64,000 nt of DNA from JBBEAM01 sp942491105 (GCA_942491105.1 CALNZX010000002.1:409145-473144), one strand, 5' to 3'. Positions 34,692 to 45,276 are shown, numbered from the stretch's first letter. The notes: generated by a model from the sequence alone, not told the origin. Translations and numbers: made by a program.

Positions 34692-35075
34692 ATGGCAAAG
34701 CAGGACCCGCAGGACATCGACCCCGAGACCTACGCCCGCGACAAGGCGCGCGTCGAGAGCGGCTTCTGGCCCAAGGTCAAGCGCACCCTGGGCAAGGTGC
34801 CCTTCCTCGAGGACGCGGTCGCCAGCTACTACGTCGCCCGCGACCCCAAGACGCCCTTCCAGACCAAGGCGATCCTGTTCGGCGCCCTGGGCTATTTCGT
34901 GTTGCCCGCCGATGTGATCCCCGATTTCATCGCCCTGGCCGGCTTCACCGACGACGCCGCGGTGCTCTACGCCGCCATCAAGGCGGTCACCCCGCACATC
35001 AAGGAACCGCACCGGGTCAAGGCCCGCGAGGTGCTGGGAACGATCGAAGCCGAGGACGATGGGCAGGCGGCTTAG
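34692..35075 (+). CDS. YkvA/DUF1232 family protein
   Basis: A 127-residue protein with one hydrophobic hairpin. The DUF1232 motif GYFVLPADVIPDFIALAGFTDD is unmistakable. Family members are small membrane-associated proteins of unknown function. I prefer ATG 34692 to a start 16 codons upstream because the extra residues are Arg-rich and family members begin near the MAKQDPQ region. Confidence 0.88.
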   Translation: MAKQDPQDIDPETYARDKARVESGFWPKVKRTLGKVPFLEDAVASYYVARDPKTPFQTKAILFGALGYFVLPADVIPDFIALAGFTDDAAVLYAAIKAVTPHIKEPHRVKAREVLGTIEAEDDGQAA

Positions 35076-35090
35076 GCCTGCGCCTCGGGT

Positions 35091-35339
35091 CTACAGCGGC
35101 GATTGCTGCTCTTGCTCGGGGTCCTGGCTCTCGGCGGCGAGGGCCGAGCGGGCGATCCAATAGGCGGCCAGCAGGCTCGGCAGGATCGCGGTGTAGGCGC
35201 CGATTTTCAGGCTGCCGCCGCTAAAGCCGAACTGCTCGAGCAGCGCCCAATCGAACAGCGTGACCAGGACGAAGACCTCGCTGCCAAGCAGCAGGGCGGC
35301 GGAGAGGGCGGCAATGACGCCGAAGAGGATCCCGTTCAT
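35091..35339 (-). CDS. Small two-helix membrane protein, unknown
   Basis: An 82-residue hypothetical protein with two predicted membrane helices (about 4-28 and 48-68) and a short acidic, Gln-rich tail (SQDPEQEQQ). The connecting loop contains FGFSGGSLKIG. GGAG lies about 14 bases before the ATG, which is a poor match. It is convergent with the YkvA-like gene. No family recognised. Confidence 0.6.
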   Translation of the reverse strand: MNGILFGVIAALSAALLLGSEVFVLVTLFDWALLEQFGFSGGSLKIGAYTAILPSLLAAYWIARSALAAESQDPEQEQQSPL

Positions 35340-35468
35340 GGAAGTGGCCTAGCTCCGAGAGAAAGAACGCGAAATGGATATACGTCCGCGCCGGGGGCTT
35401 TGCTAGAGGCGCGCGCGGCGGCGGCGGAAATATTTTTGGCGGGTCCGGCACAGCGCCGCGCGGCAGGC

Positions 35469-36365
35469 CTAGCCCGCGGTTTCCGCGGCGATCTGGCCCG
35501 GCGCGCGGCCGAGGCGGGCCTCGCGGTGGGCGATGTAGAAGGTGGAGACGGCGATCACCAGGGCCCCGGTGATGCTCCAGCCATCGGGGATCTCTCCGAA
35601 CAGCAGGAAGCCGAGCAGCCCGGCCAGGATCAGCCGGGAATAGTCGAAGGGCGCGATGAAACTGGCCTCGGCGATCTGGAAGGCGCGGATCAGGAAGTAC
35701 TGGGCGCCGATACCGATGCAGCCGACGGCGGCCAGCTTGACCCACTGCAGCGCCGTCGGGTCCTGCCACACCGGGATCGCCAGCGGCGCGGAGACGGTCA
35801 TCGCCGCGACACAGAAATAGAACAGCATGGCGATCTGACTATCGCTGATCGGCACCTTTTTGATGATGATGATGGCGATGGCGATCAGCATGGCCGAGGC
35901 CAGCGCCGTCAGCGCCACCGGCTCGAAGGCCGCGGCGCCGGGCCTGACCATCAGCAGCACGCCGAGAAAGCCGACCACGATGGCGGTCCAGCGCCGCCAG
36001 CGGACCCGTTCGCCCAGGAAGATCACCGCCAGCACCGTGGCGAACAGCGGCGTGGTGAAGCCGAGCGCCGTGACGTCGGCCAGGGCCATGTTGCTGAGCG
36101 CGAAAAAGCCGCAAAGCATCGCGAAGCTGCCGATTATGGCGCGCCAGATGTGCAGCTTCAGGTGTTTGGTGCGAAAGGCCGCGAAGCCCTCGGCATAGAG
36201 AAAGGGCAGGATCGCCAGGAACGCGAAGCCGGCGCGGGCGAAGGAAATCTGGAACGGGTGAATGCCCTCCAGCGCCAGATCGCGCACCAGCGCGCCGTTC
36301 AGAGTGAAGCCACTGGCGGCGATGATCGCCCAGGCGGCACCAAGTTGATTCCCGCGCAGCTTCAT
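35469..36365 (-). CDS. DMT-superfamily (EamA) transporter 3
   Basis: A 298-residue ten-helix EamA transporter. Repeat 1 shows LGFTTPLFATVLAVIFLGERVRWRRW; repeat 2 shows FDYSRLILAGLLGFLLFGEIPDGW. The next EamA gene (36372-37355) lies immediately upstream on the same strand with 6 bases between, so the two are probably an operon and may be a tandem duplication. Confidence 0.9.
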   Translation of the reverse strand: MKLRGNQLGAAWAIIAASGFTLNGALVRDLALEGIHPFQISFARAGFAFLAILPFLYAEGFAAFRTKHLKLHIWRAIIGSFAMLCGFFALSNMALADVTALGFTTPLFATVLAVIFLGERVRWRRWTAIVVGFLGVLLMVRPGAAAFEPVALTALASAMLIAIAIIIIKKVPISDSQIAMLFYFCVAAMTVSAPLAIPVWQDPTALQWVKLAAVGCIGIGAQYFLIRAFQIAEASFIAPFDYSRLILAGLLGFLLFGEIPDGWSITGALVIAVSTFYIAHREARLGRAPGQIAAETAG

Positions 36366-36371
36366 TGGTGT

Positions 36372-37355
36372 CTAGTGCCCCTCCGGGGCACGGCTCGCCA
36401 GGCCGGTGACCGGCCGTTCGCGCGCGACCTGGGCCTCCCGCCGGGCGATGTAGATCGCCGAGGCGGCGATCACCGCTCCGCCGACCCAGGTCCAGGGGCC
36501 GGGGACTTCGCCAAAAAAGAGAAAAGCCATCAAGGCTATGAACGGAAGCCGCGCGTAATCGAAAGGCAGGATGGCCGAGGCGTCGGCGCGGCGGTAGGCG
36601 CAGACGACCCAGATCTGGGAGATCGCCCCGACCGCGCCAAGCAGCAGCAGGACCAGCCAGACTTCCAGGCTGGGCCAGCGCCAGAAGAACAAAGCCGGGA
36701 TCAAGGAAATCCCGGTCAGCAGCACGTTCATGTAAAGCACGATGGTCATGGGCGCGTCGGTTTCGGACAGTTTCTTGATCAGCAAGGTTACTCCCGCCAT
36801 GAATAGGGCGGCAACCACTGGTAGCAGCGTTATAGTTTCGATGCCCTTAAGACCGGGCTGAAGAATGATTAAAACGCCAAGAAATCCGACAATGGTCGCG
36901 CTCCAGCGCCGGGCGCGCACGACTTCCTTTAAAATCAGCGCGGCGCCGAGGGTGGCGAACAGCGGGACCGTGAAATTCAGCGCCGTAGCCTCGGCCAGGG
37001 GCAGCAGGGCGATGGAATAGAACCAGCAGATCATCGCCACGAAACCGAGCGTCGAGCGCAGCAGGTGCAGTTTCAGATTGCGGGTCGCGAAGCTGCGCGC
37101 GATGCCCGCGCGCAGCAGCCAGGGCATCACGGCGAAGACCGCGAAGAGATTGCGGAAAAAGGCGATCTGCAGGGGTTCCAGCTCGCTGGAGGCCTCGCGG
37201 ATCAACATATTCATGATCGAAAAGCCAAGCGCCGCCCCAACCATGTAGATCGGCCCCAGCACCGCCGGCGGGATGCCGCGTTTGGCGGGAACGCTGGCGC
37301 CGGTCTCTTGCGAGGCTGTGGGGGGTGGTGTTTCGGGGCGGGCTTCGCGGGACAT
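36372..37355 (-). CDS. DMT-superfamily (EamA) transporter 4
   Basis: A 327-residue EamA transporter. A polar Pro/Thr-rich N-terminal tail of about 25 residues precedes ten helices, with LNFTVPLFATLGAALILKEVV and FDYARLPFIALMAFLFFGEVP as repeat marks. It is closely related in pattern to transporter 3, which follows after 6 bases. The ATG at 37355 is taken; the frame continues upstream into sequence typical of non-coding GC-rich DNA. Confidence 0.88.
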   Translation of the reverse strand: MSREARPETPPPTASQETGASVPAKRGIPPAVLGPIYMVGAALGFSIMNMLIREASSELEPLQIAFFRNLFAVFAVMPWLLRAGIARSFATRNLKLHLLRSTLGFVAMICWFYSIALLPLAEATALNFTVPLFATLGAALILKEVVRARRWSATIVGFLGVLIILQPGLKGIETITLLPVVAALFMAGVTLLIKKLSETDAPMTIVLYMNVLLTGISLIPALFFWRWPSLEVWLVLLLLGAVGAISQIWVVCAYRRADASAILPFDYARLPFIALMAFLFFGEVPGPWTWVGGAVIAASAIYIARREAQVARERPVTGLASRAPEGH

Positions 37356-37540
37356 TGGCGGCCAGTCTAGAGCGCTCCGCGCGCCGCCGCCAGTCGCCCC
37401 GATGCGCTGCTGCCATGCGTACGTGCATTTTGTGCGCGGGCCGGCGCCCCGCGCGCCCTCGGCGGTTGCGCCTGCGGGGCGCTGGCCATAGATTGCGCGG
37501 ACCTTGAGCAAAAGCCATCGAAGCAGCAGGAGCCCGCGCC

Positions 37541-39510
<1,970 letters not shown>

Positions 39511-39653
39511 CCCGCCCCCGCGCGCATGCCCTGACTGCATAGCCGCCGAGCGATTCTGGCATTGGCGGTTATGCGCGCCCGGCGCTATCTCCCCGGCATG
39601 GAGGCCATCATGTCTCCCGCCCCCGGCAGAGGGCTAGCAGAGGGAAGAGCACC

Positions 39654-39866
39654 ATGGCGAATCTCGCTTTCGTCGCCGATAACACCATTCCGGGCTTGAG
39701 CGCGGCCGAACTGACCCGCCGCGCGGTCAATGCCGTCGAATTGAGTTGCATGGGTCTGGCCAGTTGCGTGAGTGCCGCGCGGCATCAGCGCGCCTTGCGC
39801 GAAGGCTTGCGGGGCCTCGACGCGCGGCAGCTGCGCGACATCGGTCTGGATCGCAGCGGCCAGTAA
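39654..39866 (+). CDS. DUF1127 family small protein
   Basis: A 70-residue protein whose C-terminus (ARHQRALREGLRGLDARQLRDIGLDRS) is the DUF1127 (YjiS-like) motif. Some short Arg-rich DUF1127 proteins bind RNA or affect phosphate and small-RNA regulation in alphaproteobacteria. GAGGGAAG lies 9 bases before the ATG and a strong terminator follows, so it is a stand-alone unit. Confidence 0.85.
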   Translation: MANLAFVADNTIPGLSAAELTRRAVNAVELSCMGLASCVSAARHQRALREGLRGLDARQLRDIGLDRSGQ

Positions 39867-39928
39867 CACGCGAATGCGCGCGCCGCATCAGGGTCTCCCC
39901 CCAGTCCTGAGCCGGCGCTGAACGCAGA

Positions 39929-39958
39929 GGGCGGCACCTACGGGTGCCGCCCTTTTTT
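39929..39958 (+). terminator. Rho-independent terminator after the DUF1127 gene
   Basis: GGGCGGCACC (39929-39938), tetraloop TACG, GGTGCCGCCC (39943-39952), then six T (39953-39958). A textbook intrinsic terminator for the plus strand. Confidence 0.95.
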
Positions 39959-39965
39959 GCGTGGT

Positions 39966-41189
39966 TCAGCCGGCTTGGCGCAGCAGCAGCCGGTTGACCC
40001 CGTTGATGGCCGCGTAGACGGCCTGGAAATCCTTGGCGAAAGCGGCTTCGCCGTAGCCTCTATCCCGCGCGCGCAGTTCCGCGCCAATCTCCGCGAGCGA
40101 CCGCTGTCCATCGATCAGCCGCAGGATCGCCGGCGCGCGCGGCGGCAGGGGGAAGGCCACCGGCAGCTTGTCGAAGCTGCCTTTGAACAGCAGGTCCTTG
40201 GCGACGGCCTGGGCCACGGCCTCCCCCTCCATCTCGATCAAGAGCGGTATGCTGCCGTCTTCCGGCTGGGCCACGCTGGCGCCGCGGCGCGAGAGATAGA
40301 GCACGTGGGTTTTGATATTGCCGGCCAGGCTTTCGGCGAAGGCCGCGCGCGCCTCCAGCGGCAGCGCCTCGAGAGGCCTTAGCAGCTGCGGGTCGCGCAG
40401 ATAGGTCTGGGGATCGTAGCGCGCCGGTTCGATGAAGCTGGCGAGCTTGAGCTGGGTCGCGGCGACCAGTTCCAGCAGCTCCGGGACGGTATAGCTGCGG
40501 TCCTGGCTGTGCAGCAGCAGGTCGACCAGCTCGGCGTCGCCGCGCTGGTGATCGCCGAGGAAGGGGTTGCGCTTGAAGGCGTTGCTCGCAGGCAGCGCCG
40601 CCAGCAGGCGCCGCGCCTGGACGATGCGTTCCGGCAGGGCCAGGCCCTCGCCGAGCTGGCGCAGCATGGCCTGCAGGGGATAGACGCCGGCGCGGCCATG
40701 GGTTCCATAGACCATGATCCCCATGCCGCCGTCCTCGCTCAGCACGGACTCCAGCGCCCGCAGTCCGGCTTCCGGTGCGGGCAGATGATGCAGCACGCCG
40801 CAGCAGTCGATGTAGTCGTAGGGCCCCGCTGCGAGCTGGGCGATATCGAGCAGCGAGCCGGTGATGAAATCCAGATTGGTCAGACCGCGCGCCTCGGCCC
40901 GTGCCTCGGTAGTGGCGCGCGAGGCTTCGGAGAGATCGAGATAGGTGACCCGCCCCTCGGGGCAGCGCTCGGCCAGCTGCTGGGCCAGCATGATCGCCGC
41001 GTCGCCGGTGCCGCCGCCGGCGATCAGGGCATGGAAGGGTTTGGAAAAATCGCGGGCGCCACGGAACAGATAGTGGTCGATTTCGGCCAGGCGAGAGGGC
41101 GATCCCGTGATCAGCCGCCGCCGCTCCTCGGCCGGATCGCGCGAGGGATAGGGATAGGACTCGTACTGACTGCGGACGGAGTCGCTCAT
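39966..41189 (-). CDS. SAM-dependent methyltransferase with C-terminal regulatory-type domain
   Basis: A 407-residue protein. The class I methyltransferase domain occupies about 1-190, with LIAGGGTGDAAIMLAQQ (motif I), YLDLSEAS (acidic ribose ligand) and YIDCCGVLHHLPAP (motif IV). A 200-residue C-terminal part has a linker and a small domain with ILRLIDGQRSLAEIGAELRA, resembling the PqqD-like/winged-helix ending of 'methyltransferase regulatory domain' proteins. The substrate is unknown; the early YESYPYPSRD motif is typical of this subgroup. Its ATG overlaps the asparaginase stop (ATGA), so it is translated with it. Confidence 0.88.
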   Translation of the reverse strand: MSDSVRSQYESYPYPSRDPAEERRRLITGSPSRLAEIDHYLFRGARDFSKPFHALIAGGGTGDAAIMLAQQLAERCPEGRVTYLDLSEASRATTEARAEARGLTNLDFITGSLLDIAQLAAGPYDYIDCCGVLHHLPAPEAGLRALESVLSEDGGMGIMVYGTHGRAGVYPLQAMLRQLGEGLALPERIVQARRLLAALPASNAFKRNPFLGDHQRGDAELVDLLLHSQDRSYTVPELLELVAATQLKLASFIEPARYDPQTYLRDPQLLRPLEALPLEARAAFAESLAGNIKTHVLYLSRRGASVAQPEDGSIPLLIEMEGEAVAQAVAKDLLFKGSFDKLPVAFPLPPRAPAILRLIDGQRSLAEIGAELRARDRGYGEAAFAKDFQAVYAAINGVNRLLLRQAG

Positions 41190-42250
41190 GCCGCGAGAAT
41201 GGAACCCGCCGCTGGACGGACCTCGCCGACCCGCAGGCCGGCGCGGTTGATGATCGACGGCGTGAAGAGATCCTGCAGCGCCTCGCACTGCCGGGTGTCG
41301 AGCGCTTCCATGCGCTGCAGCAGGGCGCCCATCATCACCTCGGCGGCGCGTGTCGCGCCGTCCTCGGCCTTCAGCGCGATGCCCAGACCGAACTCCGGCA
41401 GCGCCGCCATGAACACCCCCTCGGCGCCGGTCTTGAGCAGCAGCTTACCCTTGGCGGCCTCGATGACCCGGGTGCAGAAACGGCCGCTGCCGGCAAGCAT
41501 GAAGGGATTTCTGGTCACCGCCTTGTGGATGCGGGCCACGGCCTGCTGCCTGCGCTCGGGCTGGTCGGAGGGGTCGGCGAAGCGGGCCATGGCCAGCGCC
41601 AGGTTGCCCAGCGGTGCGCCGTATTGCGGAATGCCGCAGCCGTCGATACCGCGCGGCGCGGCGCGCAGATCGATCCCTGTCATCATTTCCTGGATACCTA
41701 GGATGGTCTGCTGCACGGGGTGGCTATAGCCGATGTAGCCTTTGGTCGGCACGCCGAGATGCTTGGCCAGGGTCAGAAAGCCGACGTGCTTGCCGGAGCA
41801 GTTGTTGTGCAGCGTGCTCGGCTGCTCGCCGTCGCGGATCAGCGTCTGGGCGGCATCCTCGTAGAAAGGCAGGTGGGCGCCGCACTCCAGATCCTCGGGG
41901 CCCAGACCGATCCGCGCGAGCCAGTCCGCCGCGGTGCGGGTATGGCCGGGCTCCCCGTTATGGCTGGCGCAGGCCAGTGCCAGCTCCCGCTCGCAGACCT
42001 GGAAGGCATCGGCGGCGCCGGTTTCTACCAGCGCCAGGGCCTGCAGCGGCTTGATGGCGCTGCGCGGATAGACCAGCGTTTCGATATCGCCGGCCTGCAG
42101 CACGACCCGGCCCTGAGTATCGGTCACGGCGAAACTGCCGCGATGGCGGCTTTCCACCATGTCGCCGCGCGTCACCTCGACCAGGATCGGCTGCGCCCCC
42201 GTTCCGGGAGCAGCCTCGGGCGCTGGGTGGTCGTGATCGTGCGGACACAT
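41186..42250 (-). CDS. L-asparaginase, ReAV/type III (Asparaginase_II) family
   Basis: A 354-residue enzyme of the Rhizobium etli-type asparaginase family. It carries the catalytic YPRSAIKPLQAL motif (Ser and Lys three apart), CASHNGEPGHT, the metal-site NNCSGKHVGF (Cys and Lys) and GIDGCGIPQY (third ligand Cys). In ReAV these residues bind zinc and form the two Ser-Lys tandems, as known from its crystal structures. It hydrolyses asparagine to aspartate and ammonia. A His-rich N-terminus (MCPHDHDH) may help bind metal. It shares a 4-base overlap with the downstream methyltransferase. Confidence 0.92.
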   Translation of the reverse strand: MCPHDHDHPAPEAAPGTGAQPILVEVTRGDMVESRHRGSFAVTDTQGRVVLQAGDIETLVYPRSAIKPLQALALVETGAADAFQVCERELALACASHNGEPGHTRTAADWLARIGLGPEDLECGAHLPFYEDAAQTLIRDGEQPSTLHNNCSGKHVGFLTLAKHLGVPTKGYIGYSHPVQQTILGIQEMMTGIDLRAAPRGIDGCGIPQYGAPLGNLALAMARFADPSDQPERRQQAVARIHKAVTRNPFMLAGSGRFCTRVIEAAKGKLLLKTGAEGVFMAALPEFGLGIALKAEDGATRAAEVMMGALLQRMEALDTRQCEALQDLFTPSIINRAGLRVGEVRPAAGSILAA

Positions 42251-42362
42251 GAGGCATTCTCCGGAGGGGCGATCAGCTTGCCGGAGGGCGGAGGCTGTTG
42301 CAAGCTGCCGCGCGGCAAGAACCGGCTCGAAACAAGAGCCGACAGAAATAGGATACTCGGCA

Positions 42363-42926
42363 ATGCGTGGCTACTTCGGAATCGGCGTGGAGGGGCTCAG
42401 CAAGCCCATGAATCTGGGCAATCTGCTGCGCACCACCCATGCCTTCGGCGGCTCGTTCTTTTTCACCGTGGCGCCGGACATGGCGATTCGCAGGATTCAG
42501 AACGCCGACACCTCCCATGCCGCCGAATCTCTGCCGACATACATTTTCGACGGGGTCTCCGAGATCGCGCTGCCGCGCGGCTGCAAGATGGTTGGGATCG
42601 AACTGACCGAGGATGCCGTCGAGCTGCCGAGTTTCCACCACCCCAAGGCGGCGGCCTATGTCCTGGGGCCGGAACGCAGCAGTCTTTCCCCGGAACTGCA
42701 GGCGCGCTGCGATCAGATCGTGAAGATTCCCATGAAATTCTGCGTCAATGTCGGGATCGCCGGGGCGCTGGTGATGTACGACCGGCTCTTGGCGCAGGGC
42801 CGCTTCGCCCGCCGCCCGGTCAGCAGCGTCGGCTTGCCGCAGGGCCTGCCCGAGCATGTGCGCGGCGCGCCGAAGCTCCGCCGCAAGCCGGGAAAGACGC
42901 CCGCCGCGGGGCCTACTGATACTTGA
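42363..42926 (+). CDS. TrmH/SpoU family RNA 2'-O-methyltransferase
   Basis: A 187-residue SPOUT methyltransferase. Motif 1 is NLGNLLRTTHAFGG, motif 2 AAYVLGPERSSLS and motif 3 IVKIPMKFCVNVGIAGALVMYD, which build the knotted SAM site. The short size without an N-terminal RNA-binding domain suggests a tRNA- or rRNA-directed member of the TrmL/TrmH type. The ATG at 42363 is preferred on family length. Its last 14 bases overlap the convergent chrR gene. Confidence 0.9.
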   Translation: MRGYFGIGVEGLSKPMNLGNLLRTTHAFGGSFFFTVAPDMAIRRIQNADTSHAAESLPTYIFDGVSEIALPRGCKMVGIELTEDAVELPSFHHPKAAAYVLGPERSSLSPELQARCDQIVKIPMKFCVNVGIAGALVMYDRLLAQGRFARRPVSSVGLPQGLPEHVRGAPKLRRKPGKTPAAGPTDT

Positions 42927-43563
42927 TCAGGGGGTTCAGCAGCCGCCCGAAACGCCCGGTCAGGCGAATCGGCGCTTCGGTCACGACGAGGCAGAGACAG
43001 GTCTCGCCGCCGGTCGCCGCCGGCTGATGGTCGAGCGCGGCATCGGCCCATTGCAGGGCGCCGCGGTCGTAGAAACCGGTTTCGTCGCGATAGGCGCCTT
43101 CCAGCACCAGGGTCGCTTCCGCGCCGCGATGGCTATGGCGCGGCACGGCAACGCCGCTGGCGATCCGCATCAAGCGGGCGCGCAGACCTCCGCCGACGGG
43201 GAACGCGGCTTCGCGCACGCCAGGGAGCAGGCGCTTCCAGCGCAGCGCTTCGATATCCGGACCGAGGTAGGCGCGCAGGGGCGCAGGCAAGCTATGGCCG
43301 TCACGGGCCGCTGTGGGCTCCGGCGTGACCTCTGGTCCCGCCTCGTCGAGCCGCGCCAGCACCGCGTCGAGCGCGTCCTCCGACAGCGCGGCCGGCTCGA
43401 TCTCGTCGATCAGCGCTCCCCCCAGGGCCTCGAACTCGGCGACCTTGGCGCGGCCATGGGGCGACAGCGTCAGATGGGTCGCCACGACCAGGGACATGGC
43501 CTCGTCCAGGCTGCCCGAGGCATAGGCCAGCAGCACCTCGTCGGGGGCGGTTTTCTCAGTCAT
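42913..43563 (-). CDS. chrR: ChrR-type cupin anti-sigma factor
   Basis: A 216-residue zinc anti-sigma factor. The N-terminal anti-sigma domain has DEVLLAYASGSLDEAMSLVVATHLTLSP, a ZAS-like helix with His. The C-terminal cupin domain (about 105-205) has VPRHSHRGAEATLVLEGAYRDE with metal-binding His and Glu. In Rhodobacter ChrR holds RpoE inactive until singlet oxygen or organic peroxide releases it. Here the start overlaps the end of the sigma gene by 8 bases. The usual second Cys of the ZAS HxxxCxxC motif is not evident (SPHG in its place), an atypical point to check. Confidence 0.9.
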   Translation of the reverse strand: MTEKTAPDEVLLAYASGSLDEAMSLVVATHLTLSPHGRAKVAEFEALGGALIDEIEPAALSEDALDAVLARLDEAGPEVTPEPTAARDGHSLPAPLRAYLGPDIEALRWKRLLPGVREAAFPVGGGLRARLMRIASGVAVPRHSHRGAEATLVLEGAYRDETGFYDRGALQWADAALDHQPAATGGETCLCLVVTEAPIRLTGRFGRLLNPLIKYQ

Positions 43564-44140
43564 CCGCGAACTCCTGCATCGCATTCTTCAGGCGCGCCAT
43601 AGCCAGGCGCAGCCGGGATTTCACCGTTCCCAGGGGCAGGCCCGTCGCTTCGGCGACGGCGCCGTGCGCCAGGTCCTCGAAGTAAGCCAGACGCACCACC
43701 TCGGCCTGCTCGCGCGGCAGGCTTTCGAGCGCCCTGCGCAAACGCGCCTCCGTCTGGCCGCGCGCCACGGCCTTGTCCGCCTCCTCGGGCGGCTCCGGCA
43801 CCAAGGCCGGATCCTCGGGGTCGAGCTCCGGCCGCTTCTCGCGGCGCAGCGCGTCGATCCGCTTGTTCCGGGCGATCCGGAACACCCAGGTGCTGACGCC
43901 GGCCTGCGCGGGATCGAAGGATTCGGCCTTGCGCCAGACCATGATCATGGCTTCCTGGGTCAGTTCCTCGGCGGCGCCGGCCGGTGCTCCCAGGCGGATC
44001 AGATAGGCCTTCAGCCGTGGCGCGAAATGCGCGAAGAGCAGGGCGAAAGCCGCACGATCGCGGTTACCGGCCACGCGGGCCATCAGTTCGGCAAGGTCCT
44101 CGGCGACGGGCCGATCCCTGCCTAGATCGGAAACAGCCAT
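43556..44140 (-). CDS. rpoE: ECF sigma factor RpoE (ChrR-partner group)
   Basis: A 194-residue ECF sigma factor. Region 2 (LFAHFAPRLKAYLIRLG ... WVFRIARNKRIDALRR) binds the -10 element. Region 4 (ESLPREQAEVVRLAYFEDLAHGAVAEATGLPLGTVKSRLRLAMARLK) binds -35. The pattern fits ECF11-type sigma factors paired with ChrR, which govern the singlet-oxygen response. Starts at 44179 and 44242 are possible in frame. I take 44140 because a sigma-E-like promoter at 44248-44277 would put the transcript start close to 44242, too near for ribosome binding. Confidence 0.9.
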   Translation of the reverse strand: MAVSDLGRDRPVAEDLAELMARVAGNRDRAAFALLFAHFAPRLKAYLIRLGAPAGAAEELTQEAMIMVWRKAESFDPAQAGVSTWVFRIARNKRIDALRREKRPELDPEDPALVPEPPEEADKAVARGQTEARLRRALESLPREQAEVVRLAYFEDLAHGAVAEATGLPLGTVKSRLRLAMARLKNAMQEFADD

Positions 44141-44247
44141 GCGCGCATCAAAGTCTATCTCGAGCGCTGCGGCAAGCATGGCGCCGAATCCGGCGCCGGG
44201 CACGGCGCGCGGCAAGGGACAAAGCTCTACAGGCTGTATCATGAGAG

Positions 44248-44277
44248 GGTCTACGCGCCGCGAAAAGTGACGGATCA
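44248..44277 (-). promoter_or_regulatory. Probable RpoE-dependent autoregulatory promoter of rpoE-chrR
   Basis: On the minus strand, TGATCC (44277-44272) is followed after exactly 18 bases by TAGACC (44253-44248). Rhodobacter RpoE promoters have a TGATC-type -35 and a T(A)A(G)A-like -10 at this spacing. Position directly upstream of rpoE implies positive autoregulation. Confidence 0.65.
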
Positions 44278-44367
44278 CCCAAAATTCGCCTTTTTTTACC
44301 GTATATTTCCTAATCTTGAAGGATGCTCGCCTGGAACCTGCGGGCAGGACTAGCTAAGGAGACCGGA

Positions 44368-44916
44368 TTGCCTATAATCGCGCGCATGAAATCGCCGTGG
44401 ACTCTCGCTATCGGAGCCGTGCTGGCTTCCATCCTCGTTCTCTCCAGCCCCGCGCCCGCGCTGGCGCAGGCCTTGGAGCGGCTTGGCGACTTCAAGGATT
44501 GGAGCGCCTTCAGCACCGGCGAGAGCGGCAGCAAGGTCTGCTTCATGTCCAGTCAGCCGCTGCGCGACGAGGGCAACTACACCAACCGGGGGGCGATCTA
44601 CACCTTCATCACCCACCGCCCCTCCGAGAACCGCGTCGGCGAGGTCAATATCAAGCCAGGCTATACCTACAAGGCGGGTTCCTTCGTCGAGCTTTCGATC
44701 GACGGCCAGAAGTTTTCCCTGAACACCAAGGAAGGCAATGCCTGGCCGCACGATCCCGACACCGACAAGCGCATCATCCAGGCGATGATTCGCGGCAGCA
44801 GCATGATCGTGCGCGGCACCTCCTCGCGCGGCACCCTGACCACCGATACCTATTCGCTGCTCGGTTTCACCTCGGCCTATCAGGCGATTTCACGGGCCTG
44901 CGGCGTCTCGAATTAG
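44368..44916 (+). CDS. Invasion-associated locus B (IalB) family protein
   Basis: A 182-residue secreted protein. The hydrophobic signal peptide ends SSPAPALAQA; the mature part has the IalB pattern WSAFSTGESGSKVCFMSSQP, with one cysteine here and a second near the C-terminus (SRACGVS). IalB proteins were named in Bartonella but are widespread in free-living alphaproteobacteria, with unknown role in the periplasm. AAGGAG (44356-44361) is correctly spaced from TTG 44368, whereas ATG 44386 is 24 bases away, so TTG is taken as start. Confidence 0.85.
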   Translation: MPIIARMKSPWTLAIGAVLASILVLSSPAPALAQALERLGDFKDWSAFSTGESGSKVCFMSSQPLRDEGNYTNRGAIYTFITHRPSENRVGEVNIKPGYTYKAGSFVELSIDGQKFSLNTKEGNAWPHDPDTDKRIIQAMIRGSSMIVRGTSSRGTLTTDTYSLLGFTSAYQAISRACGVSN

Positions 44917-45024
44917 TCACCGGTCCTTTTTTACACGGACTTGTCAGGCCTCCTCCGGCGTCCAACATCTATCTCAAGAGCGCCGTTCGATCCTGCGCGG
45001 CGCAAAAAACTTGGGAGGTTCCGG

Positions 45025-45276
45025 ATGATCAAGAAAACTGCACTGGCCGCTGCTGCGGTTCTGTTTCTTTCCGCCGGTCCGGCCTTGGCTTTTCACTGCC
45101 CCGCAGACATGGCCAGGATCGACGCCGCTTTGGCTCAGAATCCTGACCTGAGCGCCGAGCAATTGGCCGAGGTCAAGGAGTTGCGCGCCGAGGGCGAGGA
45201 GTATCACAAGGCCGGCAAGCATCAAGAGTCGGTCGATACGCTGGCCAAGGCCATGGAAATCCTCGGACTGGAGTAG
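45025..45276 (+). CDS. Small secreted protein, unknown
   Basis: An 83-residue protein. A signal peptide (1-22, PALAFH cut region) is followed by a helical mature domain: FHCPADMARIDAALAQ, LSAEQLAEVKELRAEGEEYHKAGKHQESVDTL and a final MEILG. The last part resembles one TPR-like helical hairpin. GGGAGG lies 8 bases before the ATG. Similar short HCPADM proteins occur in related alphaproteobacteria, but I know of no function. Confidence 0.8.
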   Translation: MIKKTALAAAAVLFLSAGPALAFHCPADMARIDAALAQNPDLSAEQLAEVKELRAEGEEYHKAGKHQESVDTLAKAMEILGLE

